A program made the position numbers and the translations under genes. From the NCBI RefSeq assembly GCF_000247695.1, contig NW_004624881.1, forward strand, positions 2,656,014 through 2,720,013: DNA of 64,000 bases, read 5' to 3'. The stretch comes from Heterocephalus glaber (Eukaryota > Chordata > Mammalia > Rodentia > Bathyergidae). The notes below the pieces were generated by a model. That model was not told the origin of the DNA. It saw nothing but the letters and a program-made list of their open reading frames with translations, and did no database searches. Within the stretch, counting starts at the first letter, position 1; each line of letters opens with the position of its first letter. Positions 12,026 to 24,354 of the stretch are shown here, piece after piece.

Positions 12026-13900
12026 TTTGATATAGTATTGGCACAAGGTTTCAAATAAATGTATCAAATTGTGATGAGGTCCATCTATTCCTAGTTTTTC
12101 AGGATTTTTATGATGATCAGCTGTTGGAGTTCATCAAAGGCTTTTTCAGTGTCTATGGAGATACTCATGTGGTTTTTGTCCTTGCTTCTGTTTGTATTGC
12201 ATTACATTTGTTGATTTGCAAATGCTGGACTATCCTTGCATTCATGGGATGAAGCCTACTCAGTCATAATGTATGATTTTTAAAATGATTTGTATACTGT
12301 TTGTTGGTAGCTTGTTGAGGGTCTTTCCACCTACGTTCATTAATGAGATTGGCCTGTAGTTTTCTTTTTCGGTTGAATCCTTGCCCAGCTGTGCAATCAA
12401 GGTAATGCTAACTTCCAGGAATGTGTTTGAAAGTACTGTTTTCTTTTCTTTGTAATTTCATGGAAGAGATTGAAGAGTATTTGCACGAGGTCTTTCCTAA
12501 AGTTCTTGTATAATCAGTGGTGATTATACATGAATCTCTCATGTCTTGGGTTGCCTTAGCAGGTAGCTTTTTATTAGTACCTCAAGTTTTTTCCTGATAT
12601 TGAGGTATTCAGAGATAGTGTACTTCTTGGTTCCCTTTTGTAATTTATACATATTTCAAAATCTATCCATTTCTTCTGGATTCTCCAATTTGTTGGAATA
12701 CAAATATTTTAAATAATTACTAAGAATTTTCTCAATTTTCATGGTGTTCATCTTGATTTCACTTTTCTCATATCTTATTGCCTTGAGATGGTCTTTTCTT
12801 TCATTTTATTTATTGAGATTAGGTAACTGTTTGTTTGTTCATTCTCTTGAAGATCCAGCACTTTGATTCTTTTTATTGTGTTTTCTGTCTTAATTTCTCT
12901 AATTTTTGCTTTGCTCTTAATAATTTAATTCTTTGTACTAGATCTAGATTTTGATTTTTCTAGAAACTTGAAGTTCATTAAATTATATATTTGGTCTTGC
13001 TCTGTCTTTTTGATGTGGACATTCACAGCTACAAGTATTCCTCCTAAGATAGTTTTCCTCATCTACCATAAAATCTGGTATGTTGTATTGACCTTATTGT
13101 TTGATTATAGGAATTGATTTGTCCCTCGATTTCTTCTGTAAGCCATTGATTTTTCAGGAATATATTGTTTGATTTCCATGTGTTTGCATAATTTCTGATT
13201 TTGAATTCTACTTTCTTTGCACTGTGATCTGATAATATCCATGTGATCAATTTCAAGTATTTGTATTTACTTAAGTAAGCTTTATGGACTAGTACTGGAT
13301 TATTTGGAGAAGCTCCATGTGCTGCTGAGAAAAATGTCCTTCTTTTTAGTTGAACTATCTATTATAGCCATTTGTTCAACAGTTTGCTTCAATTTTGATA
13401 ATTTCTTTGTTGTTTTTTGTCTAGTTAAACTGTTCATAACAATAGCATATTGATGTTGCCCCACCATAATCATAAGTTTATGTGAACTCCTTGTCCTGCA
13501 GTGTCTGTTCTGTGAAGTATAATTGTTGTCTTTTCTTATTCAATTGTTCCTTTAGCCAATAAGCAATGATCTTCTTTCTCTCTTTTGATCATTTTTGAGT
13601 TGAAATTGATTTGTTTGAAAATTGGATAGCTACTCCTGCTTATTTTGGTGCTCATGTTGCATAGAATATTATTTTCCATCCTTTGAAATCTTACTCTGTG
13701 AATTTCATTTTGAATTAGATTTGTCTTGTATATGTCATACTACTGGGTTTTGTTTTTTCATCCAATCTGTAATCTGTGTCTTTATTTGGAAATTGAGGCC
13801 ATTCACATTGCAAGTCATTACTGAAGTGCACTGATTTGATCTTATCATTGTATTTTAATCTTGTTGCTGATTGTTTTTCCCCCTTTTGGTTTAACTTGTC
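12026..13900 (-). mobile_element. Old L1 LINE, ORF2 (reverse transcriptase to endonuclease side)
   Basis: Minus-strand, collinear with L1 ORF2. Near 12120-12380 lie the reverse-complemented codons for the segments around 'AEKAFD' and 'PISLMN' of the reverse transcriptase ('ggcctgtagttttctttttc' is the diagnostic stretch). The sequence then runs through ORF2's linker to an endonuclease-side segment at about 13750-13830. All frames are interrupted, and divergence from the copies at 24-27 kb and 42-48 kb is high, so it belongs to an older subfamily. Confidence 0.8.
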
Positions 13901-14379
13901 AACATACCTGGTGTATCCATTCCATGGTGGTTTCATGTGGGAAAAAGCCTTGAACAAGAGTTCCATAAACTAGATGATGTCTCCCAGCTACCCAATAAGG
14001 GCCAATCCATAGTTGTGGGGGATGCGAGACATACACACAGATGGACTTGAGTATGTGAAATCAGGAATGTGATCATCTGAATCTCAGCACACTGTTCTCT
14101 CCCAGGGCCCCCTGTGCTATGTGTTGGTGGCCACAAGGAGGCACAAAGATGGTTCTGTGCTCAGACAGAAGAGTAGAGAGTATGAAGCTTCCCAGGACAC
14201 AGAGGGAAGGTGGGGCTGAAATGCTCTGTTGAACTGAGAGAGCTGCCCAGGGAGGGAGGGACTGAGCACTTCTCCTTTCCTCACTGGTGACCACAAAACA
14301 GCAGGGAGTGGTTCCCTTGTCATTTACATGCTGAAAGAAGCCTTGGGAGTAAAATGTAAATAACACTTGGCTGTTATTC
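13901..14379. other. GC-richer spacer before C block 1
   Basis: No gene. It may be the diverged counterpart of the GC-rich segment of C blocks 2 and 3 (29100-29640 and 39080-39610), but the match is not clear by eye. Confidence 0.4.
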
Positions 14380-16935
14380 CAACTTATTGTTTGATGTCTT
14401 AAGAATTATTCATTAAGTCACACAGTTCTTTAAATGAATAGTCATTTTCACTCACTTTGAAAAACAATTCATATTCCATGTCCCATGGATGCAAGGTCAG
14501 GTGGCAAACATTTACATATTGCCAAGGTAGGAGCCAGCAGTAGCAAGAACTGATCAGGCTGAGGCAGAGTGACTGCTTGGATCCAGCAGTTCAAGGCCTG
14601 CCTGGGCAATGACTTTTGTCCAAAAATTGTGGGGGTCTGTGAAGTAATGTGTAAAATAGTAAAGGAAATGTATTTCCATACATATTAAACAGAATATAGA
14701 TGAGTTTCTGCTCTTTGTAAATGGGCATATGGATGGTGATATGATTTATTGAAGAATAAAGAGGTGAGAGAAAGTAATTCATTTATTATATATTTTACTC
14801 CATTGAATGCAATGCTATACCACATCATGTTTTATGGTGGAAATTTTACAAGCTGACAGTAATTATTATTGGAAAGTGCAGTGGACTGAGAAAAGCCAAC
14901 ACATGTTTTGACATGGAAACAGTTTTAATGCAGATCAGATAATCAGTAAACATCATCCAGTGACAAAAAAAATGAGGGGAAAAAGTAAATGCGTCCATGA
15001 GGTGATAGTAAAAGGGAAGATTACAAGGCCCTGCAATATCACATTTTATTACTGTGAAATCTTGGATGTATATGAATAGAGTAAAAGCTACATTTCAAGA
15101 TGTGAACTCACAGGTGATTTCTTATAAATACTTCTAATAATCTTGAGACAGGAGAAAACATGATTTTTCCAGTCATAATTTTTCAAAATCTAGATTTCCA
15201 GGTACTGAGGATGTAAGCAATTGCATACCTGATGCATGAAGTGTTGACACCTGAGGACTCCCTCAGGGAACTGCACTCCATTTAGCATAAATACACAGAA
15301 AGTGTCAGGTGGAGAACTGTAGGAAACCACAGATGTAGTGTCAGATCAGCTATGAGAACTGCATGTCACATTGAGGGAAGTGATTTCATCACCATGATTT
15401 AAGTTAGATAACTCCAGACACAATTTCAAGCTAGCTGTGTTTCTTTATTATTTTTTATTGTGTATGTAAGATGAAAACTATCATGTTTAGATATATGCAA
15501 AGAATTATTATAGTAACAAATTCTTCTATATAGCACCTTCCATAGTTCCTGCTTCTGTGTGAGCATAATGAGCAACTAAAACTAACTCTTTCCAAAAGTT
15601 AGTATCCAATACAATATTATACCCTATCATTTTTGACTATGCTTTATTTTAGATCGCTAAACTGATGTATCCTACATAACTGCAAAGTTGTATCATTTAA
15701 CATACTTCTCCCCATTTCCTTCCAGTCAGGAATCCTGGTGATCACCATGTTACATCTGTTTTGATGTCATTCACTTCATTTTACATGGAAAATATGTGTG
15801 ATATCATGTAGTTTTTATTTTTCTTTTTCCAATGTTGAGCACTGAACCCAGAACCTCGCATATGTTAGATGAGCAAGCTCCAGCTGAGGTACATCTCCAG
15901 GCCTTACAAAATTTTATGTTGACTCGGTCTCCTCAAATTGCCTAGCTAGCTGGAATTTGTGGAAGACCTGCCTCAGTTTATCCAGGATTTGGGTTTAGGG
16001 GCACATGCTACCAAGCCGGGCTAGCATTTTAGTTTTTCATCTGAAAGTGATTCCGTTCACATTAGAAGAAGACAAAAAGAGCTGTACTCTTATATTAATA
16101 TAATCAATTCCAGATTTCACCAGTAAGAGAACAGATAAGAATTGGCACTGGGACCCTCTCTGGGAAGTCCTGGTGCCAAGCATGTGTGAGATACATCAGG
16201 CATTTGAGGTGAGAGAGAGGGAAAGGCTGCCCCTAGGCAGTGATGAGAGCCTCTCTCCTTCTGCCTTGTGGGGACCACATTCCTGAAGGACAGGTACATT
16301 TGGTTACAGACTTTTTCATGACCACTCTCTGTCATGTGCTCTGCCTTCTCATGTTTATTTCTCCATGTCTGTCAGAATGTGTATGTCATACTTTTTGCCC
16401 CCACTGGGAAATTTAGATAATATCACTTCACATTTTTCCACCTCCTGTGTTTACCTCCTCAATCACCATACCGAAGCCAAACGTCACATATCCCCTGTCT
16501 CCTTCATACACAGAGAAAAGAGTGCTAGTGAGACTCCTTTGTCAGCACAACTTCTGCAACATGGTCACTACCTGTTATGTGTCTGAACTCTCTTGTGCAA
16601 TGTCTCAGAGAGAAAACACAGCTGAATTGATCACACACCTTCCATCCTACACACCCTGCCTTCCTCAGGGGTCCATGCATTTGGCTCTGTCCCCCACAGG
16701 GCACCATCCTAGGGACAATGAATGCAGTTGACATAAACATCACCAGTGCTCTGAGGCCTTCAGCTCTTAGTTCTGGGCCTCCATCTCACACCCATATGGG
16801 GAAGAACATTGCCTTTCATGGAGTCAGACTCAGATTTGCACTGGGAATTGACTACAGTGGCATCTTCAGACCAGGTTCCCCTACATCCTGGTGATTCTTC
16901 ATGGCTTTAAAGCATCAGAGACTTGGGTCTCATTT
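14380..16935 (+). repeat. C block 1, copy of the OR-cluster duplication unit (gene-free)
   Basis: Collinear with C block 3. Shared marks: 'ttattca' plus 'cacacag' near 14407 and 39680; a degenerate B1-like SINE (14520-14640 and 39790-39900); 'gggtttctgtgcttcataaa'-like text near 14705 and 39970; 'caatttcaagcta' at 15421 and 40635; and an old fused SINE at 15815-16025 matching 40990-41210. Similarity is lower than between blocks 2 and 3, so this is the older split. It contains no gene; frames at 16117-16743 are short and not conserved in block 3. Confidence 0.75.
15815..16026 (-). repeat. Old B1-dID fused SINE
   Basis: Reverse-oriented ID-like part ('gttgagcactgaacccagaa') followed by the B1-like part ending in 'gcacatgctaccaagccggg'. 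The corresponding place in C block 3 (about 40990-41210) carries a similar remnant, so the insertion predates the duplication. Confidence 0.7.
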
Positions 16936-16944
16936 TAGTTTTAA

Positions 16945-17862
16945 GCTTGTGGAAAGCCAATTTTTTTAAGCACCATTTATGAAAGAGGCTACCTTTCTTC
17001 CAGTGAAGGTATTTGGCCCCTTTGTCAAAGATAATGTGGCTGAGTGTGTTTTGGATTCTTTCTGTATCTTCTAATCTGTTCCATTGATCCTCAGGTCTGT
17101 TTAATTTTTGGCCAGTACCATGCTGTTTTTAACACAAAATCTCTGTAATATAATTTCAAATCAGGGATTGTGATGCCCTCTGCATTCCTTTGTAGCCCAG
17201 AATTGTTTTTGCTATTCTAAGCCTCTTCTTGTTGCAAATAAATTTTAGAAATGATTTCTCTAGTTCTGTGAGGTATGCTAGTGGTATTTTGTTTGGGATT
17301 GAATTAAATCTGTGTAACAATTTTGTCAACATGGGCATTTTCACTATGTTGGTTCTCCCTACCCTGGAGCAAGGGATGCCTTTCCATTTTCTGATATCCT
17401 CTTCAATCTCCTATTTTAGAGTACTATAATTTTCAATGTAAAGATCTTTTACTGCCTTTTTGAGATTGATTCCTAAGTTCTTCATTGTTTTCACTAGTCT
17501 CCTTCTGAGTACCTTCCCCAAAGAATTAAAAGCATTAAACCACAATGATATATGTGCACCCATGTACAGTGGCACAATTTATAATAGCTAAAACTTGGAA
17601 ACAGCCCAAATGTCTTTCAACTGATGAATGGATAAAAAATATGTGGTTATTTTTACTATTCAGTCATAAAGAAGGATAAATTCGAGACATTTCTGGGCAC
17701 ATGGATCCACCTTGAGAACATATTCTTAAGTGAAATAAATTGAACACACAAGTGTAAATACCACATTGTCTCTCTGGTATGAGAAACCAAAAGTATAAGT
17801 AAGGACCAAATAAAATAACAGACATGGTGAAATAGGAGATTCTTTATTAATAATTAAAATGA
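16945..17862 (+). mobile_element. L1 with 5' inversion (twin-priming structure)
   Basis: The left part (16945-17490) is minus-strand L1 ORF2, equivalent to about 47275 back to 46770 of the plus-strand L1. The right part (about 17510-17862) is plus-strand ORF2 end and 3' UTR, equivalent to 47985 onward. An upstream segment reversed and joined to the 3' end in sense is what twin priming makes, with about 0.7 kb of L1 missing between the two. The ORF2 pieces hold stops. Confidence 0.82.
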
Positions 17863-19789
17863 TTTATGTGAAAAAGAAGGTATAATATTATTAGGAAATG
17901 AGTTGAGAGTTGAGAGATAGATTGGCAAATGAAAATATATTCTTTTAAAACTATGATATACAGTATATTTATTATTTTAGTCTTTAATAATTTTTGTTAT
18001 AAAATTATTTTTTTCACAAAATGGTTTTATAGTTTATTTATTAATATCTATTTGTATTTCATTAAAATAAAAAGCATTGGCAGCATTCAGTTTCCTGTTT
18101 GAATTGGAATGAACTGATTTTTCCATTTTTAGTTAAGAATTGAAGTTGATAATACTGGATTCTGAATTCCATTTTCATCATTTGCTAGAAATAAAGTGTG
18201 AAAGGAGAATGTATTTTTAGAGGAAGGCAGTGAGTGCCTTTAGAAATTAAGAAAAATGGGTCTTCAAAATTTTAAAATTGGTAAGAATGAAAAAAATTTA
18301 GAACTGACTCTTTTAAATGAAAGTGAACAAGAATGAGGTTGCCCTAAAACCATCAAACTGTCTCTCCATTTTGAGTGATGTGGGAGCATTTTTGTGCCCC
18401 ACAGTGTACTGAGTGATTAGGAAGTGCCTGGAGAAGAGTGGTAAGCAGCAACTCTCTGATATTTTTTCTTCTTTTGCAAATTTGCACAGCATATGAAGGA
18501 GATGATGCCTCATTTTCAAAAATAAGAAACACTGCCTTTTCCATATTATAATGGTATTAGCCTACAATTCCTTGTGATAAGAAATTTCCACATCACCAGA
18601 ACTGAGAGACAAGTCCCACTCTTCTGCCTTTTTGCAATCCTGGGGTTGAGTTAGTCAGCACCCAGGCAAACCCTCTGTGCTCATCCTCATGTTCCTGTAC
18701 CCTGTTCAGGAGCAGCTCTCCTAGTCTGGGACATCACCATCCCCACAAGGGACACCTCAGTCATTGCCACTGCCCAACTTTGGATGAGCAAGGCTTTCTC
18801 TGTCACTCTACATGTTTTCTTTTCATCTGTCAATAGATAACTACAGTTTTACTGGAAATGCTCACTTTTGCTCAGAAATGACCTTTTAATCAGAGTAGAA
18901 AGTAGAAAATGAATTGGCATTTTCCAGATATCATTACTGTATTCTGGGCAGTGCTTTTAGCTCCATAACTCCTATAGGATTTAGTGAGTTAAACCCCAGG
19001 TCTGTCTCCTGGAAAATACAAACTTGCCCCTTCTCCTTTTGAATGATAAAAGGACTTCTGCATATCTAGAGAAAGTTTTTCAAAATATTTGTTGTTTTTA
19101 GTTACAATAAGAGTTTTGAAAAAAGATCATATTTGCAATATATCTTAAAAATATGCCTTCAAAGTGTCTTATTGTAAATGAAGTAAAATATTTGGAAACT
19201 GGACTGTATGCCTAGTTTAAATTAATGTAAATTCTCTTTTTGTTTCTGGTTAAACCTGATCATTATAGATATTCTTGTAATTTGGGTTTATTAAGTTGAA
19301 TGCATACAAAATTTTGCAATTAATATTCTAATAAAAGTGATGACCACAATACAAATGTTTAAATTTTTAAAACATAATTACAGTAAAATACACATTGTCA
19401 TTCATCCTCATCAAAATCCTCTCCCATGCTTCAAATACACTTATTCCATTGAAACTGTCAGTACTGAATCATTTCTGGAAGGCCTCTGCCAGACTGTATT
19501 TTTGAGGTAGGGTGAAAAATAAAGATAACTCTGCTGCCCAGTACCATCCAATGGGAAGTCAGGCTCCTAAACTATGACAGGGTTTTCCCCCACTTTCTTC
19601 ACCACATGTGGCACCATTCAAATTTAAGCTCTTCTTCAAAGACAAAATAAAAAGTAAAGGTAAACATTTCGAATAAATTCAAGACATAAATGTGGCCAAA
19701 ACAGCCCATCTAATGTGATGAAAGAGGCTTTCCAGAATTGCTTCAGAAAATGGCAACAATGATGGGATGAGTGTGTCTGAATGAGGAGA
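17863..19789. other. Gene-free spacer
   Basis: AT-rich, with no identified repeat and no recognisable ORF. Confidence 0.45.
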
Positions 19790-20184
19790 ATTTGAGCAGG
19801 GTTTATGACAAGGTGTTTTTTAACTGCAATATGAATATTTTTTAAATTTAACCATTTAAGAAAGTGTTTGATCATACCTCCTCATCCTAGAGTTCAAAAC
19901 GTTTTCCACATTTTCCATTTCATTTCTCCATGTTCATAAAACGATGCCCTCACATTAATAAACCATATAGGTTCATTATGTTGATGAGGTGGAAGCAAAT
20001 AAAGAAAAAAGCAACACTATGATCTAGAACACTTATACTAGTAGAATACTTATATTACTAGAATAATTATAGTAACAAATTTTAAAGATTTAAATCTTGC
20101 CAATTTACTTTAGTTCCTAAGACCATGGCATTAAATATTTTTCATGTGAAATACACTCTGGAACATGCTGAGGAAAAAATTTAC

Positions 20185-21115
20185 CTACATTTTAAAAGAG
20201 TAGATTTTCTGAGTCACTCTCCTCAGGGACCCCAGCACCTCTTTGTTCCTCAGGCTGTAGATCACAGGGTTGAACACTGGGGTGAGGATGGTGTAGAAGA
20301 CAGCCAACACCTTGTCCTCTGCTGGAGACTGGAAGGATTTTGGGCGGAGGTAAGTGTAAGCAAAGGGTGCAATGTAGAAAGTCACTACAGTGAGGTGGGC
20401 ACTGCAGGTGGCATAAGCCTTCTTCCTGCATTCCTGAGTGTGCATGCAGTAGACAGTGAGGAGCACTTTTCCATAGCGACCCAGGATGACCATGAAAGGG
20501 AACAGGAGATAGAAGACAGTGCTGAAGAACGCAATGTACTCATAGACCCAGGTGTCCTCACAGGCCAGATTGAGCATGGCTGGGATATCACAGAAGAAAT
20601 GATTGATGGCCCTGAACATGCAGTAAGAGAACACAGACTGTGTGAGCACAGGAGTTGATAGCACCCATTGCCCAGGATCCCAGGATCATCAGCACACACA
20701 CTCTTCTGTTCATGTGGATGGGGTAGTGCAGAGGGAAGCAAATAGCCACATAATGGTCATAGGACACAGACATAAGGAACAGTCCTTCTGAACCTGCTAA
20801 AGTCCCGAAAAAGAAACACTGCACCCAACACCCAATGAAGGAGATGGACTTGTTTCCAAAGAGGAAACCGGAAGCCATCTTGGGGACAGTGGTGCAGATG
20901 TAAATGAAGTCAATGAGGGAGAGCTGGCTGAGGAGGAAGCACATGGGTGTGTGGAGCTGGGCATCCAGGAGGATGAGCAGGACCATGCTCAGGTTGCCAG
21001 CCAGGGCCATCAGGAAGGTGGGGACAATGAGAGTAAAGAGGAAAAGGTCAAGGCTTGATGGGGGGAACAGGTCCAAGAGGATGAAGTACCTAGAGGTCTC
21101 CTTGTAATTTTCCAT
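20185..21115 (-). pseudogene. OR2L-like: Olfactory receptor, OR2L-like, one 8-bp deletion (locus 2)
   Basis: A single-exon odorant receptor open from ATG 21113-21115 (MENYKETS...) through helices 1-4, and again in another frame from helix 5 to the TAG stop at 20185. The only break lies between the second extracellular loop marks AHTV and YC. Against locus 3, which reads 'tatgctctccatatccct' here, locus 2 lacks 8 bp at about 20626-20634. Adding 8 to the 931 bp gives 939 bp, exactly 312 codons plus stop, the usual OR2L length. Conserved marks include LSLIDFIYICTTVPKMA, FPLHYP, SAHLTVVTFY and [14 protein letters not shown]. Three key sites are altered: PMYF is PMCF, DRY is DHY, and the N-terminal NQTS sequon is replaced by KETS. 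These suggest relaxed constraint before or since the deletion. It could be recently dead, still segregating, or an assembly error; a frameshift-tolerant gene caller would report it as intact. Confidence 0.93.
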
Positions 21116-21529
21116 GGTGCATTAGTATGGTTTACCCTAAACACAGACAAAACAGTGATAGGTAGAGATCATCATCAACTTTGAAAATATCCCTGGTGTA
21201 ATTACCCTGTGATTTATTTTTAAAAATATAGACTTTTAAGTGAAGAATACATTTTGAAAATGATATGCTATTTTATACCAAGACTTTTTAATACAACAAT
21301 TTATGACCTAAAAATTATAAAAGAAATCTCTTTAGAGGAAAATAACATCTCTGTTAAACTTCAAGCATTATAAATGGTTTAATGGCACATACTAAATTAG
21401 AAGTCAACAAATTTTGAATTATTTTCAAAATTTTTGCTAGAAAATCCATGTGAATGCATATTTAGGTTCATTTTTAAGAAATTTTAATATACTCATACAT
21501 GATTTTTTCTTAAACATATTTTTTCAGAC

Positions 21530-21700
21530 TTAATTTAAGTACAGTGATACTTCTGTCCATGAACACTTTTGTTTGCAAACAATTTGGTTCATGAACAGAA
21601 CATTTGGCATAATTTTGTTTTTATTTGCAACTTTTGCCTTGGTTCACAAACATGACCACAGCCAATTTTCCCATCCAAGAACAAATGTGTCAATCTTTTC
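21530..21700. repeat. Repeat with internal 'gttca/tgaac' motifs, possible DNA transposon relic
   Basis: Within about 150 bp the motifs 'gtccatgaacac', 'gtttgcaaacaa', 'ggttcatgaacagaaca', 'ggttcacaaacatgacc' recur, several of them self-complementary. This looks like the terminal region of an old DNA transposon or similar repeat. Family not identified. Confidence 0.35.
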
Positions 21701-22029
21701 CTAAATAATTCAATAAATTAAATTAAATTCTTGAACAAACTACCAGTCTATTTCACCTGGTTAGCACTCATTTTAATGAAATGTATAGCCTTTTTTGGTA
21801 GTTTTTGCCCAAACATCCAATATCAATCGTCCTTTGTGTCAGGTTCCATTATAAGGTTCTTTTATTCAGACATGTAGAATGTATTTCTATTGGCACCCAT
21901 GTGTTATAAAAGTCATGGTAATTCATACCTTTTGTTTTCAGTGTGGACCCTCATCCTTTTTCTTGCAACACATTTCTCAATATAAGAATTTTCTAGTACT
22001 CTGAACTTGTGCAAAGAAGACATTCAAAT

Positions 22030-22830
22030 GGATAGAAGACACATTGAAAAATGTTCAGTATCAAAAATCATTTGGGAAATGTAAATTGTAATAATATTGA
22101 GATACTGTTGCTCATTCAGTAGGAAAACTTTCATCAAACAGCCAAATAAAGCATAATTTATTTTTTGACAAAGATGTGGAGAATTTGGAAATTTTTGTTT
22201 ATTTTTGTGAGAGGTAGCAGTGATGCTGCCCTTATCAAGAATAGTGTAGATATTACTAAAAATGAAGAGAACTTGAATATATTCTAGTAATCTCCCCTTT
22301 GGTTGTGTATCCAAAATAGGTAAAGCAGACACTCTAGACCTAGTTGTATGGTCATTTGTATAACAGCATATTTCACGGCAGCCTCAAGCCAAAAACAATT
22401 GAAATTTTCATCTGCAGACAAATCTGTAAACAAAATGTTCCCAATGTTATATACTCCATTTTTCAAAGGTAACAAACACTTGCCACAATATGAACAAACA
22501 CTGATGACATTATACTAAATGAAATAAGCCAAAACACAGAGACAAACACTGTGATTCACTGCTATGAAGTTCCCACCATAGTGAAAATCCTAGAGATGGA
22601 TAGAGAAATGTGGTCATCAGGTGCTGGGCGAATGAAAAGAAGAGGTGATGTTATTTAGGACATACAAAATTTTAGTTCAGTAAGATGGAAAAGTTCTGGA
22701 GCTGTATGGTGGTAAAAAAATCACAACTGTATGAATGTACTTAGTGCTACACAACTGTGAACTTTGAAATGACTTGAACATTTTCTATGTATCTTTATAA
22801 AAAGCCAAAGCATACTAAATCTACTACAAT
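22030..22830 (+). mobile_element. Old L1 LINE 3' end
   Basis: Plus-strand L1 C-terminal ORF2 and 3' UTR: 'atttgggaaatgtaaattg', 'agatactgttgctcattcag', 'actaaatgaaataagccaaa', then 'aagatggaaaagttctggag' and 'gaatgtacttagtgctacac', typical of old L1M 3' ends. Its counterpart in the second OR block starts at about 32740, so it was in the ancestral unit. Confidence 0.75.
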
Positions 22831-23689
22831 TATTCTAACTTTGGATTCCCAATACATTTGAAAGTAGTTAAACACTGTGACAATAACTAAAATTCCATTT
22901 CATGACCTCTGGAAATTTGTAAAGAAAAATTTAGTGCAGTGGATTATTTTTTATGAATTTTATTGAAATCAACATAAGAGTACACTGATGCAACTCTAAT
23001 TTATATAAGTAATTTAATTTTCAGCAGTAGAAAGTAGGATATTGGAAATCACTAAAGCACTGGACACTACAGGAATTTCTGTTGCTGGAACAGTCCTGTC
23101 AGTGACACACTGTCCATGAAACGGTCAGTTACCCTGACTTCAGAGTTGGAAAAGGAGCATGGGACTGAAAAGCAAATGCCACATCAGATCTGATACACTG
23201 TACCTCAGGAGCACTGGTCAGCATCTCTCTGCTTCTCCACACCCAAGTGGACAAGTGTTACAATAATGTGCTGTATCAAGTTGTGCACACAATGTTCAAA
23301 GACTGTTCCTGACACAGGAGCAGCTCAGGCATCCAGTATTTGTTTCAATAGTGTAAAAGAGCATTTTCACACAAAAAAATAAATCTATTCATATAGAGCT
23401 TTTTATTCTTCTGCTCCATGAAATGAATATAAGTAATCTATATGGAGCCCATTGTAAACATGTCCACTTACATTGCTTTTCTTATGTTCCTCTAGAACTT
23501 TGCAGTGTAGATGTGAGCATTACCAACATTTACACAGGGAAATGCACACAGGAAGCCTCAGAGGATGGAGTCAGGCAGCAAAGCAGCAGAGACTTTGGGT
23601 CAGGACTCTGACCTCCCTGAGAGGAGAGATGGAGGCAGCCACTTTACTGACTAGCCTCACATGCTGTCCCCAGGAGTGTGACCGGGTCT

Positions 23690-23830
23690 GTCCAGGACTG
23701 AGGTGGATTTAACCCTAGCAGTAGTCCCTTCAAATTGACACATCCCATGACATTTTACAGATGAAAACACTGAGATGCAGAGATGGTAAGTGAGCTGTCC
23801 TAGCATGCCAGCCATGAAGGTGCCTACACA
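23690..23830 (+). repeat. MIR SINE
   Basis: Contains the MIR core-side text 'attttacagatgaaaacact' followed by 'gagatgcagagatggtaagt'. A diverged partner sits at 34395-34510 in the second OR block. Confidence 0.75.
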
Positions 23831-24199
23831 TGTACCCCAATGTGTATAAAGTATATATGTAAGTATGATCACATGTACACATGATAATGGTCTTCACATG
23901 TGTGTAGAGCATCTACATAGGCTTATACATGTTTACATAATAAATATACATGCATGTAAACATTTTTTCTATTTAAAAATAACTTTATTATCAAACACAC
24001 ACACATACAGAAATTAAAACCATTCAAAGAAGAACAATGTGAGGGAAAAAACCCTACAATAATATTCAAATACAGTAGAACTCTACCAAAACAAAACTGA
24101 AAAGCACTTAAGCATTGTTCCTTATAACTTAAAAATTTTCTTGAGTACCAACAAGACACCAGCAGATGTGATTTGTTTCAGAAAGATCCCCAAAACCAA

Positions 24200-24354
24200 C
24201 ACTGAACAAATAGTGGCCTGGAAAAAAAGCTCCAGTTAGCTAGCAGACTCCACATAAGCCAAACTTCTCCCTAATTTAAATTTCAATATAGTCACATGAC
24301 ACGTGATGGAAACACAATCCGAGAAATAAGTTACTAGGCAATTTCATCCATGTG
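24200..24354. other. Short spacer
   Basis: Nothing recognised. Confidence 0.4.

Larger units (their letters stand above)
19790..24200 (-). repeat. OR block, copy 1 of the duplicated unit (contains OR locus 2)
   Basis: Collinear with 30480-34720. Shared marks on both sides of the OR: 'ttttccacattttccatttc' (19907) with its counterpart near 30597; 'cagtgataggtagagatca' at 21151 and 31818; an old L1 3' end (22030-22830 and 32740-33210); and a MIR (23690-23830 and 34395-34510). The duplication therefore took in several kilobases around the receptor. Confidence 0.85.

Noticed and set aside
16117..16743. Cluster of 70-95 codon frames on both strands in C block 1
   Set aside because: No counterpart is open in C block 3, which aligns with this stretch, so there is no sign of coding constraint.
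20125..20658. 177-codon plus-strand frame
   Set aside because: It is the antisense of OR locus 2. A similar antisense frame at 30860-31186 lies over OR locus 3.
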